DNA of 64,000 nt from JALOAR01 sp041649415 (lineage in GTDB: Bacteria; Patescibacteriota; Minisyncoccia; UBA6257; Colwellbacteraceae). The DNA is taken from the NCBI GenBank assembly GCA_041649415.1, contig JBAZND010000001.1:62001-126000 (forward strand), given 5' to 3'. Each line of letters starts with the position of its first letter. Within the stretch, counting starts at the first letter, position 1. The notes under the pieces are model-generated. The model did no database searches. It was given only the letters and a program-made list of their open reading frames with translations, and was not told where the DNA came from. Made by a program: the position numbers and the translations under genes. Of this stretch, positions 7,778 through 15,892 are shown piece by piece.

Positions 7778-8494
7778 TCAGTTTTTCCGCGACGCAATAT
7801 GCGTTCTTATTTCATCTTCCCAAGTTATTCTCTTTTCGCCTTCAGATATTCCCGTCTTCCTTATTCTTTCCGTCTCTTTCCGAATTTCCTCCATGTTATT
7901 CTTAAATATTAAGCAAGGTTGGATTATTTCAACTAAAGAAAACCCCTTGTGCACGAGTGCTTTCTCTAGAACTCTTTCCAAAAACTCCAGATCCAGTGCC
8001 GAAGCGCGATTTGCAAATGTTGCGCCCGCGTCATTTGCAAGTCTTATAGCGTCAATCGGTCCGCCAGATGATTTGGAGTTTGTTGCCGTCGGCTGACCTT
8101 TGGTAAGAGCAAACACTCCGTTATTCGCCACAACCATCGTTACACCGACGTTTCTTTTCGCAGAATGTATCAAATGGTTCATCCCTTCGTCGTAAGCGCC
8201 TCCGTCCCCGCTAAAACCGATAACCGTAAGTTCTGGCCGCGCCGCCTTTATGCCGGTTGCGACGGGTAACACTCTGCCGTGCAAGGCGTAAACGGTGTTT
8301 ACGTTTATATAATCGTATATCTTGGCTCCGCATCCGATGTCCGTTACAAGCACTACCGAGTTTAATTTTATCTTCTCTTCCGCGTGAAGTCTCCCTAAAA
8401 GCTTTTTTAAGACGGCAAGCGTTGTGAAATTAAGACAACCAGGACACCAAGTGTTCGTTTCTAACGTGTCTAGTTTTTCGTTCATCTTTTTCAT
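7778..8494 (-). CDS. korB: 2-oxoacid:ferredoxin oxidoreductase, beta (TPP-binding) subunit
   Basis: Carries the thiamine diphosphate for CoA-dependent oxidative decarboxylation of a 2-oxoacid with reduction of ferredoxin. Visible in 238 residues: TWCPGCLN near the N-terminus (cluster/TPP region), VTDIGCGAKIYDYI, ALHGRVLPVATGIKAA, GFSGDGGAYDEG and NNGVFALTKGQPTAT (the GDG...NN TPP motif and the family's xTGGQ-like stretch). The start overlaps the alpha subunit stop by 4 bp (ATGA), so the two are translated together. Substrate (pyruvate, 2-oxoglutarate or other) cannot be told from sequence alone; korB is used as the general family symbol. Confidence 0.9.
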   Translation of the reverse strand: MKKMNEKLDTLETNTWCPGCLNFTTLAVLKKLLGRLHAEEKIKLNSVVLVTDIGCGAKIYDYINVNTVYALHGRVLPVATGIKAARPELTVIGFSGDGGAYDEGMNHLIHSAKRNVGVTMVVANNGVFALTKGQPTATNSKSSGGPIDAIRLANDAGATFANRASALDLEFLERVLEKALVHKGFSLVEIIQPCLIFKNNMEEIRKETERIRKTGISEGEKRITWEDEIRTHIASRKN

Positions 8495-10071
8495 TTAAAA
8501 AATTCTATTATTTCTTCCCGTGTAAACGGTCTTCCGTCATAACGCAGACATTCTTTTTTCGCGCCCATTCCGCAATTCTCCTTTATAATATCGTTCAATT
8601 GTCCCGTCGCATTGTTTTCCACCGTATAGAATGCCGCACCCTTCAACACTCTTGAAAATTCTTTACTCGGGAAAGGATAAAGCCTGTCTATTTGAATAGC
8701 TCTAAATCCCTTGAGATCAGGAAGAGCGTCTAATACCGCTCCTTTTGGCGATCCTGCAAAAACGATCGTCTTTGTTCCCTTTCCAAAAACCGAAATGCCC
8801 GAAAATTTTACGAGCTCTTCTTCAAGCGAAGCCATTTTACGCAATCTTTTGTCGTTCATTTTCTTAATGGCCGCTGAATTCTCCGTTGTATGGCCAAATT
8901 CATCGTGCTCGTAACTTGTCGCGCGAAAAATTTGCGACCCCCCAGGTATTATAGCCGACGAAATTCCGCTTTTTGTAACAGCATAACTACGATAATCTTC
9001 ATCCGCGTTTTTCGGCAGAGATGTAATTTTAAGGAACGATATTTTCAAAGCGCCGTAAGTAAAGTAACTCTCCGCAATATGTTTGTCCGATACCACAAAC
9101 GTCGGCATCCTGTACTTGTGAGCAAAATAAAAAGCTTCCCGCGTCGTTTTATAAGCGTCTTCCGCATCCCCCGCGATTAAAACGAGACGCGGGAATTCTC
9201 CGGGACCGATATTTAATACAAATTTCAAATCTCCCTGCGAAGTGTAAGTCGGCACTCCGGTTGATGGCCCCATTCTTTGGGCGACATAAAACACCGCCGG
9301 CAGTTCGGCCATTCCGGCAAAACTTACCGCTTCGCTCATAAGCGCTAGTCCGCCCCCCGAGCTTCCCGTCATCGTGGGCACTCCGGCATAATTCGCTCCA
9401 AGCGCGGCATTCGCGGCCGCGATTTCATCTTCCATTCGCTCCACTATTATCTCTTTCTCTTTTTTTGTCTTTTCCAGTTCGGCAAATACTCCCGTCGCTG
9501 GCGTCATCGGATAGTAAAAAGCCATCTTCATTCCCGAGTCCATAGCCCCTTTAGCAACGGCGTAATTCCCGTCGGAGAGTTCCAAAGAAGTCCCGATCTT
9601 TTCCACTTTGAACCCAGACTTTAGAATGCTCCTTGCATAACCACTATTGAAATCTTCTTCGGGAAAATTTGCTCCGAATTCTTTTTTTAAGATATTTATC
9701 CCCGCGCTTCGCGAAATGGAAAGATATGCCGAAAGCATCCCAAGAAGAACGTTATTCGCGGAGTGACTATTGTTTTCCGTAGAGGATTCGTCCGCTAAAA
9801 AAATCGCCCCTCCTTTTTTGAGTGAACTTTTGTGCCGTGAAACCGCTTTTTCATTTAAAGCGACAATTACATCGGCTTTTGCATCATGACTCCTCACAAC
9901 GTTCTGCGAGAAAGTAACTACGCTGAAATTATGCCCGCCGCGAATTAGAGATGAATAATCGCGATATATAAAACAGGACTGTCCTAACGACGCGATAATC
10001 TTCCCAAAAATGACCGCTGTCCGATCAATGCCTTGTCCGGCTTCTCCCGCGAATATAACCGTTATTCTCAC
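8491..10071 (-). CDS. korA: 2-oxoacid:ferredoxin oxidoreductase, fused gamma-alpha subunit
   Basis: In 526 residues the gamma domain comes first (FAGEAGQGIDRTAVIFGK, residues ~7-24, and RGGHNFSVVTFS), followed by the alpha (pyrimidine-binding) domain from about residue 170: GNYAVAKGAMDSGMKMAFYYPMTP, ERMEDEIAAANAALGANYAG, TMTGSSGGGLALMSEAV. This fused architecture is common among 2-oxoglutarate- and pyruvate-type oxidoreductases in anaerobes. The start is GTG at 10069-10071, overlapping the stop of the upstream 118-residue protein by 4 bp (GTGA). No other central-carbon genes lie here; its operon partners are radical SAM genes, so a role in supplying reduced ferredoxin is plausible. Confidence 0.92.
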   Translation of the reverse strand: MRITVIFAGEAGQGIDRTAVIFGKIIASLGQSCFIYRDYSSLIRGGHNFSVVTFSQNVVRSHDAKADVIVALNEKAVSRHKSSLKKGGAIFLADESSTENNSHSANNVLLGMLSAYLSISRSAGINILKKEFGANFPEEDFNSGYARSILKSGFKVEKIGTSLELSDGNYAVAKGAMDSGMKMAFYYPMTPATGVFAELEKTKKEKEIIVERMEDEIAAANAALGANYAGVPTMTGSSGGGLALMSEAVSFAGMAELPAVFYVAQRMGPSTGVPTYTSQGDLKFVLNIGPGEFPRLVLIAGDAEDAYKTTREAFYFAHKYRMPTFVVSDKHIAESYFTYGALKISFLKITSLPKNADEDYRSYAVTKSGISSAIIPGGSQIFRATSYEHDEFGHTTENSAAIKKMNDKRLRKMASLEEELVKFSGISVFGKGTKTIVFAGSPKGAVLDALPDLKGFRAIQIDRLYPFPSKEFSRVLKGAAFYTVENNATGQLNDIIKENCGMGAKKECLRYDGRPFTREEIIEFFK

Positions 10072-10424
10072 TCTGAGGATTTTACCTCCTCTCTAACGGC
10101 GACGCCAAAAGCCTTCCAATCTCCCGAAGGAAGAAGCTCGGTGTTCACCGTTACCCGTTTGCCTTTCCTTACCTCCGAAAGGGGTATTTCCTTCGCCTGT
10201 TTGCCTTTCTCTGTTACTTTTATTTTTATAATCGTCGGCGCGGATTCTCTGTTCATCAAAAACTTTGCTTTATTTTTCCCGTCCTTTACGGTAATCGCGT
10301 CCTTACTTATCGCCACGACTATTCCTCGCGCTTGAGCGGAAAAATTCTCAAAAACAGACGAATGAAGAGCCTTTAAAAACGACTCTATTCGCGGATCTTT
10401 TCTGCTCGCTTTAGTTTGAGACAT
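10068..10424 (-). CDS. Hypothetical protein, DUF5666-like beta fold, 118 residues
   Basis: Not firmly recognised. After a basic N-terminal tail (MSQTKASRKD) the protein alternates short beta-type segments: RGIVVAISKDAITVKDG, then IIKIKVTEKGKQAKEIPLSEVRKGKRVTVNTEL and WKAFGVAV. The pattern (G-hydrophobic-V...ITV..G, then a threonine/lysine strand, then L..G..V.V) resembles DUF5666/OB-like small barrels. The start at 10422-10424 overlaps the end of the upstream gene by 14 bp and the stop overlaps korA by 4 bp. That places it physically between the radical SAM genes and the oxidoreductase in one transcript. Confidence 0.65.
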   Translation of the reverse strand: MSQTKASRKDPRIESFLKALHSSVFENFSAQARGIVVAISKDAITVKDGKNKAKFLMNRESAPTIIKIKVTEKGKQAKEIPLSEVRKGKRVTVNTELLPSGDWKAFGVAVREEVKSSE

Positions 10425-10971
10425 CGTCCGGCTTCTTAGGGACAAGAGCATCCGAACCTTTTTCCTCAATGGCCTTCTTCAGATTATCTAAATATGATCT
10501 GCTTAAATTAAACGACGGCGGCTCGTATTGATGGGTCTTTCTGATTTTATCAAGCGTCTTCTGAAGAATTTCTATCGTGTCCATAAGCGTCAGTTGCGCC
10601 TTTACTATTCCGTTCGTCATTTTGACGTTCACAGAAATATCGGGACTCTTTACTGTAGCTTCATTCCAGTTATAGACAACTAGAAGAAAACTTGCCGAAA
10701 GATCTCTAAAGATAGGTTCAATTGGTTTCTCTATTGCGATATTTGCAAAAATGCGCGCGAGTTCCGCAATCAAATTTCTCTCTTCGGGAGTTGGTTCTAC
10801 CTGTCCTCCCGCAATGACCGTTTCAAGCTGTAAAGTCATAAACGAGAGGGCCCTTTTGATGTTGCTGATATGTTGAGAAGGGAACGTCCGTCGAAGATCA
10901 TCCTCGTAATTCAAAATATGTTCTACTTGGGCTTTGCTTGCTTTTAAGGCGTTGGTTGTTTGGTTTTCCAT
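10411..10971 (-). CDS. Hypothetical protein, 186 residues, radical SAM cluster
   Basis: I do not recognise a family. The sequence reads as soluble and alpha-helical: MENQTTNALKASKAQVEHIL, an amphipathic middle (NLIAELARIFANIAI) and a C-terminal helix-rich part (TIEILQKTLDKIRKT) with a charged tail. No Cys, no signal peptide. It begins 62 bp after the second radical SAM gene and overlaps the next gene, so it belongs to the same run. Given the context, a peptide-recognition or chaperone role for the repeat proteins can be imagined, but nothing in the sequence proves it. Confidence 0.65.
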   Translation of the reverse strand: MENQTTNALKASKAQVEHILNYEDDLRRTFPSQHISNIKRALSFMTLQLETVIAGGQVEPTPEERNLIAELARIFANIAIEKPIEPIFRDLSASFLLVVYNWNEATVKSPDISVNVKMTNGIVKAQLTLMDTIEILQKTLDKIRKTHQYEPPSFNLSRSYLDNLKKAIEEKGSDALVPKKPDDVSN

Positions 10972-11033
10972 TTTGTCTATTTTTTACAGCTGTTTATGGC
11001 TAAATAATACCATTGAGGTATCGTGTGTCAAAA

Positions 11034-12356
11034 TCAATAGCCCAACATTTTCTCAAGTTCCCGCAACGAATCGGCCTTATTTTGGCTCACTCTTGAAACT
11101 ATTGGCTCAAATATACCAAGTTCTTTATAAGCTTTAACCATTGAAGCTATTTTTATGTGTTCCATTTGGCAAACGCTTGGAATTGGCGTAAACGGGTCCC
11201 CCGTAACTTCCAGCTGGCTTCCGAGGCACCCGAAGGAGCAAATCGATTTCAAAAGACAGTTTTCGCAATATGGCTGGGTACCAGCGTCAAACGAATATAT
11301 GGCCGTGAGCATATCCACGTTTTTAGACTCAAATCCGGTTATTTTCCCGTTCTCTGTTTTAAACCTGCCAAAGTTAAAGGGCGAATAAGAGGTCCTGTGG
11401 CATGGAACGAGAGACATATCGCCAAGTCTTAAGACCAAATTGGACTGAATTGAACATCCTATCCCTCTCCCGATTGTCGTCAGTGGATTCCTCAAAATGT
11501 TATATCCTCCGTCAAAAAGAAAATCGAGATAAGTATTCGGATCTCCATGACAGGGATATTTAAAAGTCCAATTTATCAAAAATTCCATAAATTTCCCGAG
11601 TTCCGCCATTTGTTTGTCGGTCCATTCCGCGTTTCTTACTTCAAGAAGATAAATATTTCTCCAAGGCAGCCTGTGTTTTGAGAAGTTCTCTTGGAACCAC
11701 AGCCAGTTTTTCTCCCAGTCTTCAATATGCTCCGAGTAAACCATTGGATGAAACCCTGTCCCCCATTTTTTGGCAAACGTGAAAATTTTATCGTAATAAT
11801 CATCGTCTCTTATTTCGTTTCCGCTCTTGAATGGTCGGTTTTCCTCGCAATATTTTCCGTCAAACGAAGCAGAAAGTCCCATTGGTAAGCCGATTTCTTT
11901 AGCTTTATTCAGTAAGTCCTCTACTCTTTTTGTCAGGTCAGGCGAGAGCATAAACGTAAAGTTCGTCGGCACCACAAGATATTCCGGCTTTCTCTCTTTA
12001 TCTCTGTAATGTTCAAGGATCATATCCATCGCTTTCCAAGCCGCCTCTTGAATAAACACTTCACCCGAAAATATTTCTATGTGATTGGGCACATATCCTT
12101 TTCCATCCATCCAATCAAGAAACATCCCTAAGTTTTCTACGAGCTTTTTCCCGTCTTGAAACTCTTTTGGATAAAGTTCTTCGCCGAATCGCTGTAAATA
12201 ACAATACTTGCACTTTAAATTGCACTTATCGTTAAAGAATATCTCAAGAGATCTGAAGTTTTCGCACTCTTTGAGTTCCGAATTTTTAAATCCTTTCCAA
12301 AAACTATGTTCTAAAAACGATTCCGCAAGTTTATTGTTCTCTTCCTGATACGTCAT
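11034..12356 (-). CDS. Radical SAM protein with SPASM-type C-terminal domain (second of pair)
   Basis: A 440-residue radical SAM enzyme. The SAM/[4Fe-4S] motif CNLKCKYC (CxxxCxxC) is at residues 45-52, followed by FSGEVF in the place of the usual GGEP motif. The C-terminal third has a SPASM-like cysteine set: GCSIQSN near 302, VPCHRTS near 318, YCENCLLKSICSFGCLG near 360-378 and a last Cys in SVCQMEH, sufficient for auxiliary clusters. SPASM enzymes commonly modify peptides. The ATG follows the stop of the first radical SAM gene with no gap, so they are translationally coupled. The substrate is inferred to be one or more of the repeat proteins just upstream. It could resemble maturases of the His-Xaa-Ser type, which also occur as pairs; family assignment needs a profile search. 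Confidence 0.88.
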   Translation of the reverse strand: MTYQEENNKLAESFLEHSFWKGFKNSELKECENFRSLEIFFNDKCNLKCKYCYLQRFGEELYPKEFQDGKKLVENLGMFLDWMDGKGYVPNHIEIFSGEVFIQEAAWKAMDMILEHYRDKERKPEYLVVPTNFTFMLSPDLTKRVEDLLNKAKEIGLPMGLSASFDGKYCEENRPFKSGNEIRDDDYYDKIFTFAKKWGTGFHPMVYSEHIEDWEKNWLWFQENFSKHRLPWRNIYLLEVRNAEWTDKQMAELGKFMEFLINWTFKYPCHGDPNTYLDFLFDGGYNILRNPLTTIGRGIGCSIQSNLVLRLGDMSLVPCHRTSYSPFNFGRFKTENGKITGFESKNVDMLTAIYSFDAGTQPYCENCLLKSICSFGCLGSQLEVTGDPFTPIPSVCQMEHIKIASMVKAYKELGIFEPIVSRVSQNKADSLRELEKMLGY

Positions 12357-13646
12357 TTATATGGTTTTTATTATTTCCCTAAACGCCCCGTTCCCGAACA
12401 TTCTTATCATTGATACCGGCATAAGCTGCAAAGTTCCCGTATTAAGAACCGCCTCCATCGGACATGAGTGAGCGGTCGTCATAAAAAGCGTGAAAAGACT
12501 CATATAGTCTTTATTTTCCAAGAAAAATGGATCCGCTTGCCCCGCTACGGCGAGTTCTTTTGTCATTACTTCAACCGAAGCGAGTTTCATAGACCAGAAA
12601 TCATGATATCCCCGCAAAATGTAGTCAAAATTCTGAAGTTTCAATTCATCGTCCACTAAGGGCATGTACCAGCGTTTTAAATGATCCACGAGTCCCTGAT
12701 TGAAAATGGAAATATCCCAGTTTTCAATTCCTTCTTTTTCCAAAACCGCTTCCACATAACGCGGGTCGTTTAAATAAAAAGTCCGATGGCAAATATGCAG
12801 ATTGTCACCAACTCCCACGTTTGAGTCTCCTCCCGAACAGGTAAACATTCTTCTTTTCGGCCCCAGTTCGTCCGAAAAACTGATTATTCTTTTCAGTCGG
12901 CTCGTATAAGCGCTTTCGTAGCCTTTCGCGTGGAGTTTCTTTAAATATTCGGCAAAAAGCTTTCCGTCTTCCGAGGTAAATTTACCCGGAACGGCCAAAG
13001 TGGGAATATATCCTCCCTCTCTCATCACAACGTTGGACGATTTATTCATCTCCCTTATTTTTACCTCCAGATTGCGGAAAAAACTGATATATTCGTCTAT
13101 TTTCTCCGGCTCTTCGTTCATAGTCCGGATGTTTTCAATTGTTAAAGTCGGTTTCCAATGCAAGTCCACGTTTACTCGCGTCCCCTGCATTTCTTCCACG
13201 AATTTTAGTATCGCCTCGGGAATTTTTACGGACGCCCCGGGAAAACGATTCTCATCAATTATGAATTCCGGTCCGTCAAGTGAAACTTGCAAATCCAATT
13301 TCAGTCCTCTTTTCTCAAGTTCCTTCGCGAAATCAATAATCGGCTCGGGCATTACCATGGAGGTGGAGAAGCTGATAGTTCTCGCCTTCGGGAACATTCT
13401 CTCTATATCATCTAATTTAGTTTTAAGAATGGGTAAAGTAAGCGCCGGTTCCGTTCCCCAAAAACTAAGGTGGGTTAAATTGTCGCCCACAATCTTCTTA
13501 AGATTTTCTAAAAATGTCCCGTCTTGAAGCCCTTTTACAATGTCCGCATGCACCGCCTGCATTGCCGGCACCTTCGGTATATAGCAATACTTGCAGCTCA
13601 AAGGGCACTGCCCCGTCGTTAAAAGTTCCGCTGCCTCAAACCTCAT
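12357..13646 (-). CDS. Radical SAM protein (first of pair)
   Basis: A 429-residue radical SAM enzyme, clearly different from its neighbour. The motif CPLSCKYCYI is at residues 14-23, SFWGTEPAL stands for the GGEP motif, and FTCSGGDSNVGVGDNLHICH (about 267-287) looks like a reduced auxiliary-cluster or SPASM-like segment; the usual CxxC...CxxxxC cluster at the C-terminus is not obvious, though a Cys occurs at HSCPMEA. The start follows a GGAGG only 1 nt away, an unusual spacing, but there is no other in-frame start before the cysteine motif. It follows the repeat-protein genes by 62 bp and is fused head to tail with the second radical SAM gene. Confidence 0.86.
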   Translation of the reverse strand: MRFEAAELLTTGQCPLSCKYCYIPKVPAMQAVHADIVKGLQDGTFLENLKKIVGDNLTHLSFWGTEPALTLPILKTKLDDIERMFPKARTISFSTSMVMPEPIIDFAKELEKRGLKLDLQVSLDGPEFIIDENRFPGASVKIPEAILKFVEEMQGTRVNVDLHWKPTLTIENIRTMNEEPEKIDEYISFFRNLEVKIREMNKSSNVVMREGGYIPTLAVPGKFTSEDGKLFAEYLKKLHAKGYESAYTSRLKRIISFSDELGPKRRMFTCSGGDSNVGVGDNLHICHRTFYLNDPRYVEAVLEKEGIENWDISIFNQGLVDHLKRWYMPLVDDELKLQNFDYILRGYHDFWSMKLASVEVMTKELAVAGQADPFFLENKDYMSLFTLFMTTAHSCPMEAVLNTGTLQLMPVSMIRMFGNGAFREIIKTI

Positions 13647-13708
13647 CCCTCCATTCTAATTAAGAGCGTTTGTTGTGGCAACTTGACCTTCGTGGATTTT
13701 TATTAATT

Positions 13709-14437
13709 TTAATAATTTATATTGTGGGTTGAATTATAAGGGCCCCAATGAGCAGTCTTATAATTTGAGTAATGGGTAGCCCGGTGCGTCGTATAGTCGC
13801 CTCCGTCGTAATTGCTGTTATAGCCGCTATCCACGCCCACGTTATGGGTTGAATATTGACTGGTATTGTCCGACAAATCCACGTTTGAATTATACGTGGT
13901 CCTCACCGTCGCGTTTACAGTATTGTTGTACGGACCCCAGTGTGAACCGTAATAGGTGGTATTCTGACTGCTATACTGCGAAATATAATCGGGGCTATCG
14001 TTGTCAGTATAATGCACGGCTCTCACCGTCGTATTTACGGCATTGTTGTAAGGACTCCAGTTTGAACCCTGATAAGTTGTATTCTGCGCACTATATTGAT
14101 TACGGTAATCGCCTCCATTGTAATAACTCCTATGAACTGAATACACCACATAACGGTGATCCGAAAAAACCTCTATCCTATTTGTTAACCACACATTAGT
14201 ATTATTATCCGCAAGATCAAAGCCATTATGTGTAGATCTTACAGTAGAGTTTTGTCCCGAATAAACAGTTGTCTTGTCTCCGCTGTTTACCGTAGAATTA
14301 TTACTTGAATTAACAGAGACGTTATGAGTCGGACATTTTTTTGAATCCACGCTGTCGGTATTTGCACGCATCTCCAATATGTCCGTCGCGTCAATGGAAG
14401 AGCCTACTCCTATGTTTTGTTGCCAAGTAAAAGCCAT
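13709..14437 (-). CDS. Octapeptide-repeat protein A, putative radical SAM substrate (242 residues)
   Basis: The protein starts MAFTWQQNIGVGSS, has a 34-residue leader-like part containing IDATDILEMRANTDSVDS, then C35-P-T-H-N. From His38 to the end it is a continuous series of 25 eight-residue units plus five residues (for example HNVSVNSS, NNSTVNSG, QNSTVRST, HWGPYNNT, VNATVRTT). Position 1 is mostly H/N/D/V/Y/Q, position 2 N/Y/W, position 4 often T, position 5 V/Y, position 7 S/G. A 40-residue super-repeat of five units is also visible. There is no signal peptide. Lys is scarce and Cys appears only at the junction. I infer a modified structural or secreted product; it could also be an unmodified cell-surface repeat protein. 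Confidence 0.82.
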   Translation of the reverse strand: MAFTWQQNIGVGSSIDATDILEMRANTDSVDSKKCPTHNVSVNSSNNSTVNSGDKTTVYSGQNSTVRSTHNGFDLADNNTNVWLTNRIEVFSDHRYVVYSVHRSYYNGGDYRNQYSAQNTTYQGSNWSPYNNAVNTTVRAVHYTDNDSPDYISQYSSQNTTYYGSHWGPYNNTVNATVRTTYNSNVDLSDNTSQYSTHNVGVDSGYNSNYDGGDYTTHRATHYSNYKTAHWGPYNSTHNINY

Positions 14438-14457
14438 TATATTTTTCTATATCATCA

Positions 14458-15309
14458 TTAATAAACGCTTCTTACCGTATAATTATCACTTCCATCATAG
14501 TTAGTATAGTGCGCGCTTTTTACCGTTACGTTCACGGTTGAATTATACGGGCCCCAATGTGCCGAACGAACCGTCGAATTATGATCGTCTAACACTGAAG
14601 ATTTAACACTTGAATTATACGGACCCCAGTGCGCCGAGCGGACAGTGCCGAAATGTTCCGAGAGCACTCCTATGTAATCAGGAGTGTCGTTATCGGTATA
14701 ATGAGCAGTTCTGACTGTTGTGTTTACGCCCGAATTATATGGACTCCAGTTTGAACCTTGATGGGTAGTATTGTTCGTTGACAACACGCCTATGTAGTCG
14801 GGGCTGTCGTAATCGGCATAATGAGTGCTTCTCACTGTTAAATTCACATCTACGTTAAATGGTCCCCAGTGAGCCGGATAATCATCGATATAATCAGTAC
14901 TACAATAAGGTATATTATGAGCAGCTAAATCACTGGCATAGTGGTCCGTATGATATACAGAATTATAATCCGACCTTACTGTCCCATTGTAAGTGCTCCT
15001 TACGGTTCCGTTGTTCGTTGAATTATGAGTCGTATTCTGCCCAGAATTAACCGTCCCATTAGCCGTCGAATTATGTATCGGGCACCAGTTCGTGTCCGCA
15101 TAATCCGTAACATCCCTCAACTGCTGGGATTGAGCGGAGGTTATCGCAGAACCGCTTGAAACGGGAAGTACCGTCCATCCGGGACCGGAACAGCTCGGCC
15201 GAGAAATACCCAAAGCCGAATACACCGAATCAAGGTTCGTTTTAACCTCGTTAAAATCTTCGTCCTGAATCGGACTACCCGCGCCAAGCGATCTCCAAGT
15301 AAAAGCCAT
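14458..15309 (-). CDS. Octapeptide-repeat protein B, putative radical SAM substrate (283 residues)
   Basis: A paralogue of protein A with the same start (MAFTWRSLGAGSP) and a longer leader. Residues 12-31 (SPIQDEDFNEVKTNLDSVYS) match the leader module of protein A, and a second related module (SAITSAQSQQLRDVTDYADT) precedes the C76-P-I-H-N junction. From Ala83 it runs 25 octads plus one Tyr (ANGTVNSG, NNGTVRST, HYADYDSP, NWSPYNSG, HNSTVRSA and so on). Some units contain a second Cys (HNIPYCST). It lies 20 bp upstream of gene A and 23 bp downstream of gene C. The identical number of full octads in A and B is striking and hints at a length-constrained fold such as a beta-helix or solenoid. Confidence 0.82.
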   Translation of the reverse strand: MAFTWRSLGAGSPIQDEDFNEVKTNLDSVYSALGISRPSCSGPGWTVLPVSSGSAITSAQSQQLRDVTDYADTNWCPIHNSTANGTVNSGQNTTHNSTNNGTVRSTYNGTVRSDYNSVYHTDHYASDLAAHNIPYCSTDYIDDYPAHWGPFNVDVNLTVRSTHYADYDSPDYIGVLSTNNTTHQGSNWSPYNSGVNTTVRTAHYTDNDTPDYIGVLSEHFGTVRSAHWGPYNSSVKSSVLDDHNSTVRSAHWGPYNSTVNVTVKSAHYTNYDGSDNYTVRSVY

Positions 15310-15332
15310 TTACTCTTTTCTCTTTTAAAAAA

Positions 15333-15605
15333 TTAACCAACCACCGAGTTTTCATCGGCATTCGCTCCCGTATCGTATGAAGAATAAACCTGCGAGTCAT
15401 GAACATCGTGATATCCCGTGTTTTCCGTCGCGTTATGAGCGCCGCATACTGCCGCTTCCGGGGTCGCTTCTGGCATCGGTTTAGTCACCATTTGTTCGGG
15501 TCGCGTAATTTCCGGCTTCAAAGCTACCGACTCAGAAACAGGCTCTCTCCGTTCAGGGTTCTCGCCTTCCATATCCTCTCCAATTAATTTCCATTCAAAC
15601 GCCAT
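15333..15605 (-). CDS. Small octapeptide-repeat protein C with MAFxW start (90 residues)
   Basis: The third member of the family: MAFEWKLIGEDMEG, an acidic, proline-rich spacer (about residues 15-52), then VCGAHN (Cys54, His57, Asn58) and four octads (HNATENTG, YHDVHDSQ, VYSSYDTG, ANADENSV) ending in VG. The leader differs completely from A and B apart from MAFxW, while the Cys-x-x-His-Asn junction is kept, which argues that this junction has a function (processing point, metal site or attachment point). The ATG is 1 bp past the stop of the zinc-ribbon gene. Confidence 0.75.
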   Translation of the reverse strand: MAFEWKLIGEDMEGENPERREPVSESVALKPEITRPEQMVTKPMPEATPEAAVCGAHNATENTGYHDVHDSQVYSSYDTGANADENSVVG

Positions 15606-15606
15606 T

Positions 15607-15891
15607 TTATTTCTTCTTGTTCGTTTTTTTGGATTGACCTTTCTCTTTCGTCGCGAAACAACCCATATGGGCCGGAATCAAATCTGTTCCTTTTCGCGTA
15701 ATTCTTCTTACAAACAGAGCCACGCCGTCTCCGGGTTTGAATTTCCTGCCGCAAACAGCGCATTCCTTTTCTTCAAAATGGACATCCGTATAGTAGACTA
15801 TGCCGTGAATTTCCGTCGCATCTATGCGTCCGGCATTCCTGATCGGCTTACTATCCATGTCCAACCTGTTTTTAGATATTTTTATCGCCAT
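15607..15891 (-). CDS. Small zinc-ribbon-like protein (94 residues)
   Basis: The N-terminal part (ISKNRLDMDSKPIRNAGRID, then ATEIHGIVYYTDVHF) resembles the 'L-D-M-..-I-.N-.-.I.A..I' strands of phage-tail-like or surface proteins. It is followed by a probable zinc site: ECAVCGRKF (CxxC) and IPAHMGC (HxxC) about 30 residues later. The C-terminus is lysine-rich. No family assigned. It is tightly packed between the Tat-signal protein (1 bp gap) and repeat protein C (1 bp gap), so it is almost certainly part of the same system. Confidence 0.7.
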   Translation of the reverse strand: MAIKISKNRLDMDSKPIRNAGRIDATEIHGIVYYTDVHFEEKECAVCGRKFKPGDGVALFVRRITRKGTDLIPAHMGCFATKEKGQSKKTNKKK

Positions 15892-15892
15892 T

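Noticed and set aside
13849..15050. Plus-strand frames opposite the octapeptide-repeat genes
   Set aside because: Their regularity is a mirror of the 24-bp coding repeat on the minus strand, and they have no start signals.
13709..15309. The 24-bp periodic repeats as a CRISPR array or DNA-level satellite
   Set aside because: Units are conserved at the protein level with much synonymous change, there are no constant repeat and unique spacer blocks, and the frames are open throughout.
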